From: Chitinophagales bacterium
Lineage (GTDB): Bacteria; Bacteroidota; Bacteroidia; Chitinophagales; Chitinophagaceae
Assembly: GCA_013297995.1 (NCBI GenBank)
Contig: JAAFJB010000013.1
Span: 1 to 55,532, forward strand
Length of the DNA stretch: 55,532 nt
Reading direction: 5' to 3'
The position numbers were made by a program, and so were the translations under genes. The notes beneath the pieces were generated by a model that was not told where the DNA came from, did no database searches, and saw only the letters and a list, made by a program, of their open reading frames with translations. Below are positions 36,955 to 45,526 of this stretch, in pieces (the stretch's first letter is position 1; every line of letters starts with the position of its first letter).

Positions 36955-38713
36955 TATGTACCCTCCACCAATATTCTAAAATATATAATTTCCATAAACG
37001 CCAATGATCTTTATTTTTTAGAAGGCTATCAATATATTCTCTCTTAATAATATGCTCTTTAACAAGTATCCCATTGCTTAAAGCCAAATCATATAGTTCA
37101 TACTTTTGATAAAAGGCATCTGATCCCGTAAATCCCTGTTTCTGTTTTGAAAACCAAGCTACAGGATAGAACTGCTTTAGTATATTAAGTAAGGGTTTTT
37201 TTTGAATAGTTTTATCATAGTATTGATTTTCGGGTAAGTTCCAAACATAACTTACAAAGTTATGGTTCAAAAAAGGTACGCGAACCTCTAGTGAATTTGC
37301 CATCGAAGCCCTATCAATTTTTTGAAGTACTAATTCGTACATAAAACAATTCATATCTAAGAATTGTAATTGCTTTAGCCTAGAAAAATCTTTTCTTTGG
37401 TATTGATCAAAATGAGCAAATGGATCAGTTGGTATCTCGTTTTGCCAACTGCTGGTAAATGCTTTTTTTAATTCTTGTGAATCGAATAAGCCCATAGACA
37501 TTGCTGCTACATATTCAGCTTTAATGTGGCGAAACTTTGCAGCTTTCCGCATAAAAGGCAACCTAGTTAAAATTGATACAGTTGAAAATTTATTTTTATG
37601 CCAATGATATCCCCCAAATAGTTCGTCGGACCCTTCCCCAGAAATTGTTGCTTTAACTTGTTTCCGAGCAAACTCACTTAGCTTATAGGTTGGGAAAATA
37701 GAAATATCGGCTATGGGGTCATCATAAAAATAAATTATATGTTCTATTTCCTCACTTGTAAATCTATCCAATACCAAACTATAATTTTCAGCAGTGACCT
37801 TATCGGCTACTTTTTTTGCGAGTATATGTTCTGTTTTTTCCCAGTTTGTAAATCCAATTGAGAAGCTTTTATGATTTACTGTTCTATGTTTACTTGCAAG
37901 TGCCAAGAGTACAGAAGAATCCATACCTCCCGATAAGAAAAAGCCAACAGGAAAGTCGCTCACCAAATGAAGCCTTATACTTTCTTCGAGTTGCGTTTCT
38001 ATGTTTTGATCAGTATTGTGCTGAATACTATTATCTAATGCCCAATATCTTTCAGTAGTAAGCTCATTATTATCAAAATTATAAGACAGTATGGTTGCTG
38101 GAGATAGTTTAAATACATTATCCCACATAGTAAATGGAGTGGGCACATATCTATTTGCTAAGAATAAAGAGACTGATAGCTTTCTTATTTGCTTTTTTAT
38201 ACCGCCATATTCAAACAGGGCCTTAACCTCACTCGAAAAAGCGAAGTAAACACCGTCGAAATAGTAGTATAATGGCTTAATTCCAAATCTATCCCTTAGC
38301 AAAAATATTTTATGTAAGGATTTATCATAAATAACTATTGCAAACATCCCCAATAACCTACTAGTATATGCTAAGCCCCACTCCTTATAACCATTCAATA
38401 TAACTTCTGTATCACTTCTACCTTTAAAAAAATAGCCCTTGGTTATCAAATCATTTCTTAATTCAGTCGCATTATAAACCTCACCATTAAAGGCTAAAAT
38501 TATATCACCATCATCTGAAATCATAGGCTGATTCCCACGAATAGATGCATCTAAAAAAGCTAACCTACAATGCCCCATGCCAAAATTAAGGGTGTCGTTT
38601 ATATAAAGTCCCGTTCCATCTGGCCCACGGTGCTTAAGGGTTTTCAAGGCATTGTATAGCTCATTTCTATCTATACTTCCAATTTGTTTAAAAATTCCAG
38701 TAATGCCGCACAT
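36947..38713 (-). CDS. Asparagine synthase (glutamine-hydrolysing) family amidotransferase
   Basis: The Ntn-type glutaminase domain starts with the catalytic Cys2 (MCGITGIF) and shows KHRGPDG and FNGEVYN. The synthetase domain has the PP-loop SGGMDSS and GEGSDELFGGYHWH. Length 588 is close to AsnB. In glycan clusters such proteins often amidate a uronic acid rather than make free asparagine, which fits this setting. The ATG overlaps the UbiA stop codon (TGATG), so the genes are coupled. True biosynthetic AsnB activity remains possible. Confidence 0.85.
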   Translation of the reverse strand: MCGITGIFKQIGSIDRNELYNALKTLKHRGPDGTGLYINDTLNFGMGHCRLAFLDASIRGNQPMISDDGDIILAFNGEVYNATELRNDLITKGYFFKGRSDTEVILNGYKEWGLAYTSRLLGMFAIVIYDKSLHKIFLLRDRFGIKPLYYYFDGVYFAFSSEVKALFEYGGIKKQIRKLSVSLFLANRYVPTPFTMWDNVFKLSPATILSYNFDNNELTTERYWALDNSIQHNTDQNIETQLEESIRLHLVSDFPVGFFLSGGMDSSVLLALASKHRTVNHKSFSIGFTNWEKTEHILAKKVADKVTAENYSLVLDRFTSEEIEHIIYFYDDPIADISIFPTYKLSEFARKQVKATISGEGSDELFGGYHWHKNKFSTVSILTRLPFMRKAAKFRHIKAEYVAAMSMGLFDSQELKKAFTSSWQNEIPTDPFAHFDQYQRKDFSRLKQLQFLDMNCFMYELVLQKIDRASMANSLEVRVPFLNHNFVSYVWNLPENQYYDKTIQKKPLLNILKQFYPVAWFSKQKQGFTGSDAFYQKYELYDLALSNGILVKEHIIKREYIDSLLKNKDHWRLWKLYILEYWWRVHNA

Positions 38714-39720
38714 CAGATATATTTTAAAGTAAATAGTCGTTCAAAACAAAGTAATAGTTTTTGTGGAATTCGCTTTGTTTTTTTCCAAAATAATACCGCG
38801 TGTAAACAAAGGAATAGTGTTTTATAGAAAGCACTTATTTGTAGGCTTATTATACCTACATACGGAATATAGTCTTCATAAAAATCATTTAACGTATATA
38901 AAAACATTTTAGTGAAATTTCTTTTCGGAAATCTATAAAAAAACCAACAAGTATGCTCAATCAAAAAAGTAAGCATGAAAATAAATAATGAAAATAGCAA
39001 AAGGGGAAATGTATTGAATGTTGCGATGCTAATAATAAGTAATAAGCTAAATTCAAAAGGGATAATGATTTTATTTAAGTAAAAAAAAGTATGTTGTAAA
39101 GGAAAGCTATTAACATAGTTCTGCTGATTGGCTAACTTATCTATTCGGCGATCTTCTATTTGGTGCAGCCAAATATTTCTAACTCCTTTTACTAAAAGTA
39201 GCATGTAAATCAATACAACCAATATTGTATTAATGTGAAAGTTTGTAAATGTAAGTGTAATAAAAAAAGGAATGATGCTTGAATAATGTGCATCACAAAA
39301 ATACCCTAATAATCCCCTGTTTTTTAGCCGAATTGGTGGAAGGGAATATAATATAAGTAATATCCATTGAATAGAAAACAATAGCGTTGCTACAAGCGGC
39401 GCATTGGTTAGCATCCAAGAAAAGAGTGAGGTTGCGAAAAGAATTAAAAGAAGAATTTGGCGAAAAAAAGAGCTAAGCTTTTCAATAGAAACTTTGTTTC
39501 GACTATGAGCATCAAATTCGCCATCAAAAAAATCATTTATATAGTAGCCTGCACCAATCGTTATTATTGAAGATATGAAAAAGAATAAAAGTGGAAATAA
39601 ACCAATTGTATCATACAGCTTGGGTATTGATAAGTATAAAAAAAACAAATAGATGGGTGCCAAATGAATAAACGCATTATGTATTCGTTGTAAAAAATAT
39701 TTAAGATAAACAGCGTCCAT
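38713..39720 (-). CDS. UbiA-family prenyltransferase-like membrane protein
   Basis: Multiple membrane segments surround the first Asp-rich motif NDFFDGEFD (residues 62-70) and a second acidic motif around EDRRIDK (about residue 198). These are the two prenyl-diphosphate/Mg sites of UbiA enzymes. Members transfer a polyprenyl group to an aromatic or sugar-phosphate acceptor. One branch makes polyprenyl-phosphoryl pentose donors for cell-envelope GT-C enzymes. With glycosyltransferases, an ABC exporter and a GT-C protein around it, an envelope-glycan role is more likely here than quinone synthesis. The product cannot be read from the sequence. Confidence 0.75.
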   Translation of the reverse strand: MDAVYLKYFLQRIHNAFIHLAPIYLFFLYLSIPKLYDTIGLFPLLFFFISSIITIGAGYYINDFFDGEFDAHSRNKVSIEKLSSFFRQILLLILFATSLFSWMLTNAPLVATLLFSIQWILLILYSLPPIRLKNRGLLGYFCDAHYSSIIPFFITLTFTNFHINTILVVLIYMLLLVKGVRNIWLHQIEDRRIDKLANQQNYVNSFPLQHTFFYLNKIIIPFEFSLLLIISIATFNTFPLLLFSLFIFMLTFLIEHTCWFFYRFPKRNFTKMFLYTLNDFYEDYIPYVGIISLQISAFYKTLFLCLHAVLFWKKTKRIPQKLLLCFERLFTLKYI

Positions 39721-39724
39721 AAAT

Positions 39725-40807
39725 TTAATCTAGTGGTATCATTTTCCAATTAGCACGTACTTGAAGTGGCCCTAATAATAAATCAAAGAGTGGATTACTA
39801 GAATTTTTGGCAGGTATTTCAAAGCTCATTGCTTGATAAAAGACTCTAGCTAAATGTAGTTGGTTTTTAATTACAAAGACTGAAACGCTATATTGACCAA
39901 TATTGAATAGCTCAATTGGCAATTTCGCTTCCACAAATAGGCTATCTTTCAAATTAGGTGTATTTTTTTTTAACCCGTACATGCTATGAATAACAAACTT
40001 AGCTATTTCCTTCCCAGAATAGTCAAATAAAAATGCTATATCAAATGCAGTGTAATTGCATAATCCATTAAATGATAACTGAAATAAGATTGAATCGTTA
40101 GTGAAAGAAACACTTTGATTAGTGAGTTGAATTTCTTTATCAAAACTCACTAGACTTTCGGCAAGACCATTTTGTTTCGCTGCGCTTATGCTTCCATTAT
40201 CAAGAATTAGCGTTTTATTACACAAACTGCCAGAAAGCTCAGTACCATGCCCAGTTAATATAACTGTTTTACCCTTTTCTTTTAACCCATAAACAAAATC
40301 AATACATTTCTTTCTAAACTGTAAATCACCCGCTGTAATAACTTCATCAAATAAATAAATATCTCCTTGTGTAAATACGATAATACTAAAGGCCAATCGC
40401 AAGATCATTCCTTTAGAATAAGTTCGCACTTTGGAGAAAATAAATTCTTGCAATTCGCCAAATAATACTATTGAAGGGATGAGTGCCTCAATTTCTTTTT
40501 TACTTAAATCTTGAAAAAAAATCGACTGTAAAACATTTTGATAGCCCGAAATATCTGGATCAAATTCAGCTCCTAGCTCTATTACTGGAACTATTTTACC
40601 AAAAATTTTTACACTTCCTTCCGTGGGGGTGAATACTCCCGCTAAAATCCTCAATAGGGTAGTTTTACCACTCCCATTATTACCGAGCAAAGCAACTGCG
40701 TCGCCACATTCAATTTCATAGTTAATATGCTTGATTGAAAAATTATGACCAGCTACTTGAGATGGGAAATGCAGATAAAGATTTTTAATGCTGATAGCAA
40801 TATCCAT
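39725..40807 (-). CDS. ABC transporter ATPase, Wzt type (polysaccharide export)
   Basis: Walker A is GNNGSGKTT (42-50), the signature is YSKGM in place of the usual YSxGM, and Walker B is IYLFDEV. The ELGAEFDPDISGYQN region is typical of O-antigen and teichoic acid exporters. Residues about 225-360 form an extra C-terminal domain resembling the beta-sandwich of Wzt, which in O8/O9-type systems recognises the modified end of the glycan. It pairs with the permease immediately upstream (adjacent, no gap). Substrate specificity probably rests on the C-terminal domain. Confidence 0.88.
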   Translation of the reverse strand: MDIAISIKNLYLHFPSQVAGHNFSIKHINYEIECGDAVALLGNNGSGKTTLLRILAGVFTPTEGSVKIFGKIVPVIELGAEFDPDISGYQNVLQSIFFQDLSKKEIEALIPSIVLFGELQEFIFSKVRTYSKGMILRLAFSIIVFTQGDIYLFDEVITAGDLQFRKKCIDFVYGLKEKGKTVILTGHGTELSGSLCNKTLILDNGSISAAKQNGLAESLVSFDKEIQLTNQSVSFTNDSILFQLSFNGLCNYTAFDIAFLFDYSGKEIAKFVIHSMYGLKKNTPNLKDSLFVEAKLPIELFNIGQYSVSVFVIKNQLHLARVFYQAMSFEIPAKNSSNPLFDLLLGPLQVRANWKMIPLD

Positions 40808-41545
40808 TTACAAAAAAATTTGAATAAAATATTTCTGTTTTAACAGTAGATAAATAGACGTTAAGGAAAGAAAAACACCAATCAAAAGCATACCACCAAT
40901 ATGCTCAAAAAGAGCTATAACAGTTATGCAAGGCTTATGAACTTCATTGAGGTAGTAACTAAGTGGATTAAAATAATGGATACCCTTGATGAGTACATTT
41001 CCATTTTCTAAGTTATTAAATATGGGAGTAATTGACAAAATAGCAATAAAAAATAAAGGCAATAAATACAAAACCCATTTTCTATAAACGCAGGCGAAAA
41101 GAAAAATAACGCCAATCGGAACAGCAAAAACTGATGTATAAAGTACTCCAAATAAAAGCACGCTAGTATTAATATGGTAGTTATGATTATTAAAATAGCA
41201 GAAAAACTGGATATACAAAATAGATATTATTGCTTCACTAATAGTAATAATTAGTGCAACTAGAATAAAAGATGCATAGTGAATTGGGTAACTCTTAATT
41301 AAACCAGCCCTTTTTAGAAAGCCATTAATTATGCCGTAAATAGTTGAAGAAAATAAATTCCAACAAACAATTCCAATACAAATCAATACAGGATGTGCTG
41401 CGTTATTCGAAAATGTTCCAAAAAACATTCCCACTATTATAATAGCAATTGGCAATAGAAATAACTTTATGTATAAATAGCTTATACCAAAAAAGCTCAC
41501 TGAACACTCTTTCTTTAATAAATTTCTAGTATTTATTATTAGCAT
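40808..41545 (-). CDS. ABC-2 type permease (Wzm type)
   Basis: A 245-residue integral membrane protein with six hydrophobic segments, the length and layout of ABC-2 polysaccharide or teichoic acid export permeases. The late FNPLSYYLNEV motif (loop before the last segment) is characteristic. It abuts the Wzt-type ATPase gene, so together they form a likely exporter that moves a lipid-linked glycan across the inner membrane. Confidence 0.85.
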   Translation of the reverse strand: MLIINTRNLLKKECSVSFFGISYLYIKLFLLPIAIIIVGMFFGTFSNNAAHPVLICIGIVCWNLFSSTIYGIINGFLKRAGLIKSYPIHYASFILVALIITISEAIISILYIQFFCYFNNHNYHINTSVLLFGVLYTSVFAVPIGVIFLFACVYRKWVLYLLPLFFIAILSITPIFNNLENGNVLIKGIHYFNPLSYYLNEVHKPCITVIALFEHIGGMLLIGVFLSLTSIYLLLKQKYFIQIFL

Positions 41546-41546
41546 A

Positions 41547-43067
41547 TTAATTGTATATTTTTAGCAACAGAAGTTCATTTATTTTATACGATTGTTTTTT
41601 GATAATTGCATCAGTTAAAGAAACAATTGATACTGAGCCATCGAAGAAAAATGCTTTTGCTTTCATTATAGTAGATTGAGGCAACTCTTTCAAACGGTTG
41701 AGGTAATGCATATTAAATAACCTATCTGGCTTATTAGTATCTGTAAAAAGGTAAATAATCTCAAATAGTGCGTTAAGAATAACTATAAAGTCTATTTCGT
41801 CATGTATTAGTTGTTGTTTTATCAAATCCGTTTCGGGATCCTTATATAAACGAATTTCATTATCGAACTGAGCAAGTATAAACTTATTTACTGCCCCCAC
41901 TCCTGGCATCAATTTGAAATAAGCACCATAACGATGTTTGATTTGCTTTTCTCGCATTTGTGTCCATGTTTTAACTTGTTCAAATAGCTCTGTAAAAGCT
42001 AATGCATTTTTTTTCTCAATGGTTGTTATTAATGGAATTGCTGCGAATTGTTGGTTCCATTTAGTAAGTATTACCTTTAATAAAGAAAATTCTTGATTTG
42101 CGAGTGCAAGATGCCATGGAGTTATGAGCAGATTATTTTCAACTATACATTCATTCTCATTAGCATATTTAATGAGCAGTGGATAATCTTCCCAATTATG
42201 AACCATAATTGTAGGTGAAAGTTTAAGTATCTTATTTTGTTTTTTATGTAACTGTTTAAAAAAATCAATATTATCCAATACAGATTGAAGTTTTCCATTT
42301 TTACGAACAATCTCGTAAATACTAGGGGTAATTGCATCAAGTGAGATGGTTATATTAACATTGATCAACCTATTTAAGACTTGCTTAACCCTGTTATTTA
42401 ATATTGTTCCATTGGTTTTCATCCATACTATACAATTGGGATTAATTGCTACTATTAGTTCCCATATTTTTTCATATAAAGGAATAAGCAAGGGTTCGCC
42501 GCCAAAAAATCGAGCCTCTTTTAAATGGGGAATAAAAATTTTTAGTTCATTGAGCAGTTTTTCTGAATAGTGATCTTCAAGTGGAGGCAACTTCTCACGA
42601 TTTTTTCTAATGCCCGATGAAAGCATTCCAAAACACATAGCACATTCGAGGTTGCATAAGTTACTTAATTCAAAATCAATACTTTTGGGGAAATTATCTT
42701 TTAATTTATAATATGAATTGGCAAAAAAGTAAAATGGGTTTCTTTTTAAATGGGTTGATAATGAATCGAATTGCAATGCTCTTACCAAACTAAATTGAGC
42801 AGTTTCAATACTTTTTGAACAAACCCCACAGCCATGAGGGAATTTAGCGGATAACATACTAGCCCTTAGTGCATTTGCCTTTTTGCCAAACCAAATTTCC
42901 TGTAAACTTTCCTCAGGATAATTACCTATAGGCGTCAATCTCCTTAAACCACAGGTAGTTACCGCCCCTGAAACCGTTAAATGCATATTACAAAAAGGGG
43001 CATAACAGGTTACTGACGTATCCTTACAATTTCTTGTTTGATTGTATTTTTTTTTAGCTTCATGCAT
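41547..43067 (-). CDS. Radical SAM protein with N-terminal SPASM-like cysteine region
   Basis: The radical SAM motif CNLECAMC (Cys138, Cys142, Cys145) binds the 4Fe-4S cluster that cleaves SAM. Before it, Cys21, Cys26, Cys39, Cys80 and Cys83 form a SPASM/twitch-like auxiliary cluster region (CYAPFC, TTCG, CGVC) containing IGNYPEESLQEIW. GGEPLL and SLDA follow in the barrel. The last 190 residues are a helical region with no recognised domain. This domain order occurs in twitch-domain radical SAM proteins found in glycan and natural-product loci. It begins two bases after the aminotransferase gene. The modified substrate is unknown. The A9 tract in codons 5-7 deserves attention (see findings). 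Confidence 0.82.
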   Translation of the reverse strand: MHEAKKKYNQTRNCKDTSVTCYAPFCNMHLTVSGAVTTCGLRRLTPIGNYPEESLQEIWFGKKANALRASMLSAKFPHGCGVCSKSIETAQFSLVRALQFDSLSTHLKRNPFYFFANSYYKLKDNFPKSIDFELSNLCNLECAMCFGMLSSGIRKNREKLPPLEDHYSEKLLNELKIFIPHLKEARFFGGEPLLIPLYEKIWELIVAINPNCIVWMKTNGTILNNRVKQVLNRLINVNITISLDAITPSIYEIVRKNGKLQSVLDNIDFFKQLHKKQNKILKLSPTIMVHNWEDYPLLIKYANENECIVENNLLITPWHLALANQEFSLLKVILTKWNQQFAAIPLITTIEKKNALAFTELFEQVKTWTQMREKQIKHRYGAYFKLMPGVGAVNKFILAQFDNEIRLYKDPETDLIKQQLIHDEIDFIVILNALFEIIYLFTDTNKPDRLFNMHYLNRLKELPQSTIMKAKAFFFDGSVSIVSLTDAIIKKQSYKINELLLLKIYN

Positions 43068-43069
43068 TA

Positions 43070-44143
43070 TTAAAAAACATATTTATTAACTTCCTCGGTA
43101 ATATAGGCCACTTCCTGTTCTTTTAATTCATAGAAATAAGGGAGACGAAGAATTATGTTAGAAAAAGTAATTGTATATGGAAGCAAGCGAATAGAGCTAG
43201 ACATTTGTTTGGCGTATGTCGATAAATGTAATGGTTCATAATGTGTAGAGGCCGTAATATTTCTCTTTTTTAAATTAAAAATCAATTTATTACGCTCTAT
43301 TGCATTCCTACATGCAATTGCAATTCCTGCTTCACCTATAATTGGATAAAGCATTAATTTTCTATATGTCTCTTTTAATATTTCCATTCTTTTTTGGATA
43401 TTCAGAATATTTGTTAAAGACGATAAAAGTAAACAAGCATTTAACTCTGTCATGCTATACTTACTACCTCTTGAAACCCAAGTATATTTATTTACTATGC
43501 CAGTTTCCATCAAAAACCTATTTGTTCCAGAATCTAATACATTTCTTAACTCTGCTGCTATTTTTGTGTTATGTAACTCAATAATACCTCCTCGAACGGC
43601 ATGCAGAGGCTTTGTATGATCTACGGAATAACATGTGGCATCAATCAACGATGTATCGTTGCGATTCTTTAATATAAGTCCATATGCGTCATCTTCAATA
43701 ATGAAGATATCTGAGTGATCCTTTATTTCTTTAAGAGATTGCAAGTTTTGTCTTGTACCTAAATAGTTAATGAATAAAATTACTTTAGTTCTTGGCGTAA
43801 TAGCTAATATTACGTCTTCAAGATTAATATTTCCAGTTTCAATATTTATATCAACCCAAATAGGAACAGCGCCTGCATTAATTACCGCATTAGCAGCAGC
43901 TACATAATTCCAAGAAGGAAGTATTACCTCTTTTCCGCTAATTTCTGGAATAGCCAATAATATTGCTTCCAATGCTTGGGTGCAACTAGCAGTGAGAAAA
44001 AAATTGTTGTGACCAAACTTAGCGGCCAGCAATTCCAAAACCAACGTTGAATAATGGTTAGTAGAATAGGAATTCGATTGCATTAAATCTGCTATATGGG
44101 CAAGTTGCTCTGGAAAAGAATAGGGCTTTAAAAGAGGTATCAT
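43070..44143 (-). CDS. DegT/DnrJ/EryC1/StrS-family aminotransferase
   Basis: A PLP-dependent enzyme that typically adds an amino group to a keto-sugar nucleotide. Motifs are SCTQALEAIL (PLP phosphate region), IIEDDAYG (Asp151 for the PLP ring) and SVDHTKPLHAVRGG with the probable Schiff-base Lys178. The last resembles the SFHETK...GEGG motif of WecE-type enzymes. Length 357 is normal. It is the first gene of the long minus-strand run, divergent from the ACP gene, and suggests that the exported glycan contains an amino sugar. Confidence 0.85.
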   Translation of the reverse strand: MIPLLKPYSFPEQLAHIADLMQSNSYSTNHYSTLVLELLAAKFGHNNFFLTASCTQALEAILLAIPEISGKEVILPSWNYVAAANAVINAGAVPIWVDINIETGNINLEDVILAITPRTKVILFINYLGTRQNLQSLKEIKDHSDIFIIEDDAYGLILKNRNDTSLIDATCYSVDHTKPLHAVRGGIIELHNTKIAAELRNVLDSGTNRFLMETGIVNKYTWVSRGSKYSMTELNACLLLSSLTNILNIQKRMEILKETYRKLMLYPIIGEAGIAIACRNAIERNKLIFNLKKRNITASTHYEPLHLSTYAKQMSSSIRLLPYTITFSNIILRLPYFYELKEQEVAYITEEVNKYVF

Positions 44144-44236
44144 TACTTAAAATAAAAAATGAATATATGAAAATTATTATGAGAACTTAGTAAATTGAGG
44201 GGTAAAATCAGTAAACGGTAAATTATATCTCCTTTA

Positions 44237-44248
44237 AGTTAATTAACT
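44237..44248. repeat. Perfect 12-bp palindrome at the ACP promoter
   Basis: AGTTAATTAACT abuts the -7 element and lies between divergent genes, a position suited to an operator. In such AT-rich DNA a chance palindrome is quite possible. Confidence 0.25.
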
Positions 44249-44255
44249 AATTTTG
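44248..44255 (+). promoter_or_regulatory. -7 element directly before the ACP gene
   Basis: TAATTTTG is a perfect TAnnTTTG match and ends four bases before the ATG at 44260, again implying a leaderless or near-leaderless transcript. Confidence 0.45.
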
Positions 44256-44259
44256 TTTG

Positions 44260-44517
44260 ATGAAACAATATACTAAGTCCGAAATAGAATTTATATCAAT
44301 TATTGAAGAATTCTTATTAGATATTGAACAACAAGAAAAACCCAGTTCTGAACAAATATTTGAAACAAATTTCAAGCTTTTGTTAAACTGGAGTTCTATG
44401 AAATCATTACTCTTAGTTCTTTTAATTGAAACACACTACGGAGTTATGCCTAGCTCAGATGAAATGTTTGAAATGCAATCATTTCTAAGTTTGTATAAAT
44501 TTATTCAAAATGCATAA
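44260..44517 (+). CDS. Acyl carrier protein-like protein
   Basis: An acidic 85-residue protein of ACP length. The phosphopantetheine site would be Ser46 in NWSSMKS, where most ACPs have DSL or DSM; the Asp before the serine is Ser here. Hydrophobic spacing around the following helix (LLLVLLIETHYG) matches ACP helix II. The TAA overlaps the ATG of the KAS III gene by one base (TAATG), so the two are coupled. It probably carries an acyl chain for the adjacent synthase. The ATG at 44260 is preferred over the TTG one codon earlier. Confidence 0.72.
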   Translation: MKQYTKSEIEFISIIEEFLLDIEQQEKPSSEQIFETNFKLLLNWSSMKSLLLVLLIETHYGVMPSSDEMFEMQSFLSLYKFIQNA

Positions 44518-45521
44518 TGATGGTAACTGAAATAAATCATACTATTAATATTTGTGCGATTGCTGCTACTGTTCCTAATAGTATTGTATACAATGAGGCT
44601 CTAACATACCTATCGGAAAGTGAAAAGAAATTACTGATTAGGAAAGCTGGAATTAATCAACGATTTATTAGTCAAAATAATAAGCCTTCGTCATTTTATG
44701 CTATATGTTCTTTTAATAAAATTATTGAAAATAAAGGGATTAATAAAAAAAAAATTAAAGTATTGGTATACGTTACTCAAACTCCAGACTATATTGTTCC
44801 AGCAACATCTGTGTATTTACAACATGTTTTAGGGTTAGATGAAAGCACAGTTTGTTTTGACGTGAATATTGGCTGTTCTGGATATGTTCAAGGGCTTTAT
44901 TTAGCTCAGCAATTACTCTTACAATATCCAGAGGAATATGGAATTTTATTAACCAGCGATTGCTCGAGCAGATTAATAAAATCGGGTGACACAGCTACAG
45001 ATACTCTTTTTTCAGATGGGGCATCAGCAACGCTGATTTCAATCAAAGAAGCAACTAAAAATAAATCATTTTACAATACATTTACAGATGGAAAATTATA
45101 TTCCACAATATTTTGTGCCAAACAAAATACAACTGGCAATGGGTTTCTGGAATTGGATGGTATCGGTATTATTTCATTTGCAATAAAATCTGTTATTCCC
45201 AATATCAGAGTGTTAGAAAGTAAAATAAATGAAAAAGGAAATTTCGTATCTTACTATGTATTTCACCAAGCGAGTAAATCAATAAATAATTTAATTTACA
45301 AAAAACTGAATCTTGATCCGAAAAAAATTCTAGATAGTTTAGGTGATTATGGCAATACGAGCTCTGCTTCCATACCAATTACATTACTCCATAACAAAAT
45401 TAAAATCAACCAAACTAATTTAGAAAATGTATTATTATGCGGATTTGGCGTAGGAATGTCCTATGCTGCTATATCTTTAAATTTAAATAATACAGAGTTT
45501 TATGACATAGAAAAGGTTTAG
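44517..45521 (+). CDS. 3-oxoacyl-ACP synthase III (FabH-like)
   Basis: A thiolase-fold condensing enzyme. The triad is complete: Cys120 in NIGCSGYVQGLY, His250 in FHQASK and Asn280 in GNTSSAS. Length 334 is usual. Housekeeping FabH starts fatty acid synthesis from acetyl-CoA and malonyl-ACP. Here the pairing with a private ACP inside a glycan cluster points to making a short special acyl group, or to acyl transfer as in CerJ-like homologues. The coding sequence contains a run of ten A's (44745-44754). It is convergent with the methyltransferase gene, five bases apart. Confidence 0.85.
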   Translation: MMVTEINHTINICAIAATVPNSIVYNEALTYLSESEKKLLIRKAGINQRFISQNNKPSSFYAICSFNKIIENKGINKKKIKVLVYVTQTPDYIVPATSVYLQHVLGLDESTVCFDVNIGCSGYVQGLYLAQQLLLQYPEEYGILLTSDCSSRLIKSGDTATDTLFSDGASATLISIKEATKNKSFYNTFTDGKLYSTIFCAKQNTTGNGFLELDGIGIISFAIKSVIPNIRVLESKINEKGNFVSYYVFHQASKSINNLIYKKLNLDPKKILDSLGDYGNTSSASIPITLLHNKIKINQTNLENVLLCGFGVGMSYAAISLNLNNTEFYDIEKV

Positions 45522-45526
45522 CATCA

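Noticed and set aside
38713..39720. Quinone biosynthesis prenyltransferase (UbiA/MenA proper)
   Set aside because: The Asp-rich motifs fit the family, but the tightly coupled neighbours are glycan genes and no quinone genes are near.
41547..43067. RiPP maturase locus around the radical SAM gene
   Set aside because: No short precursor-like gene is visible beside it and the neighbours are glycan-export genes.
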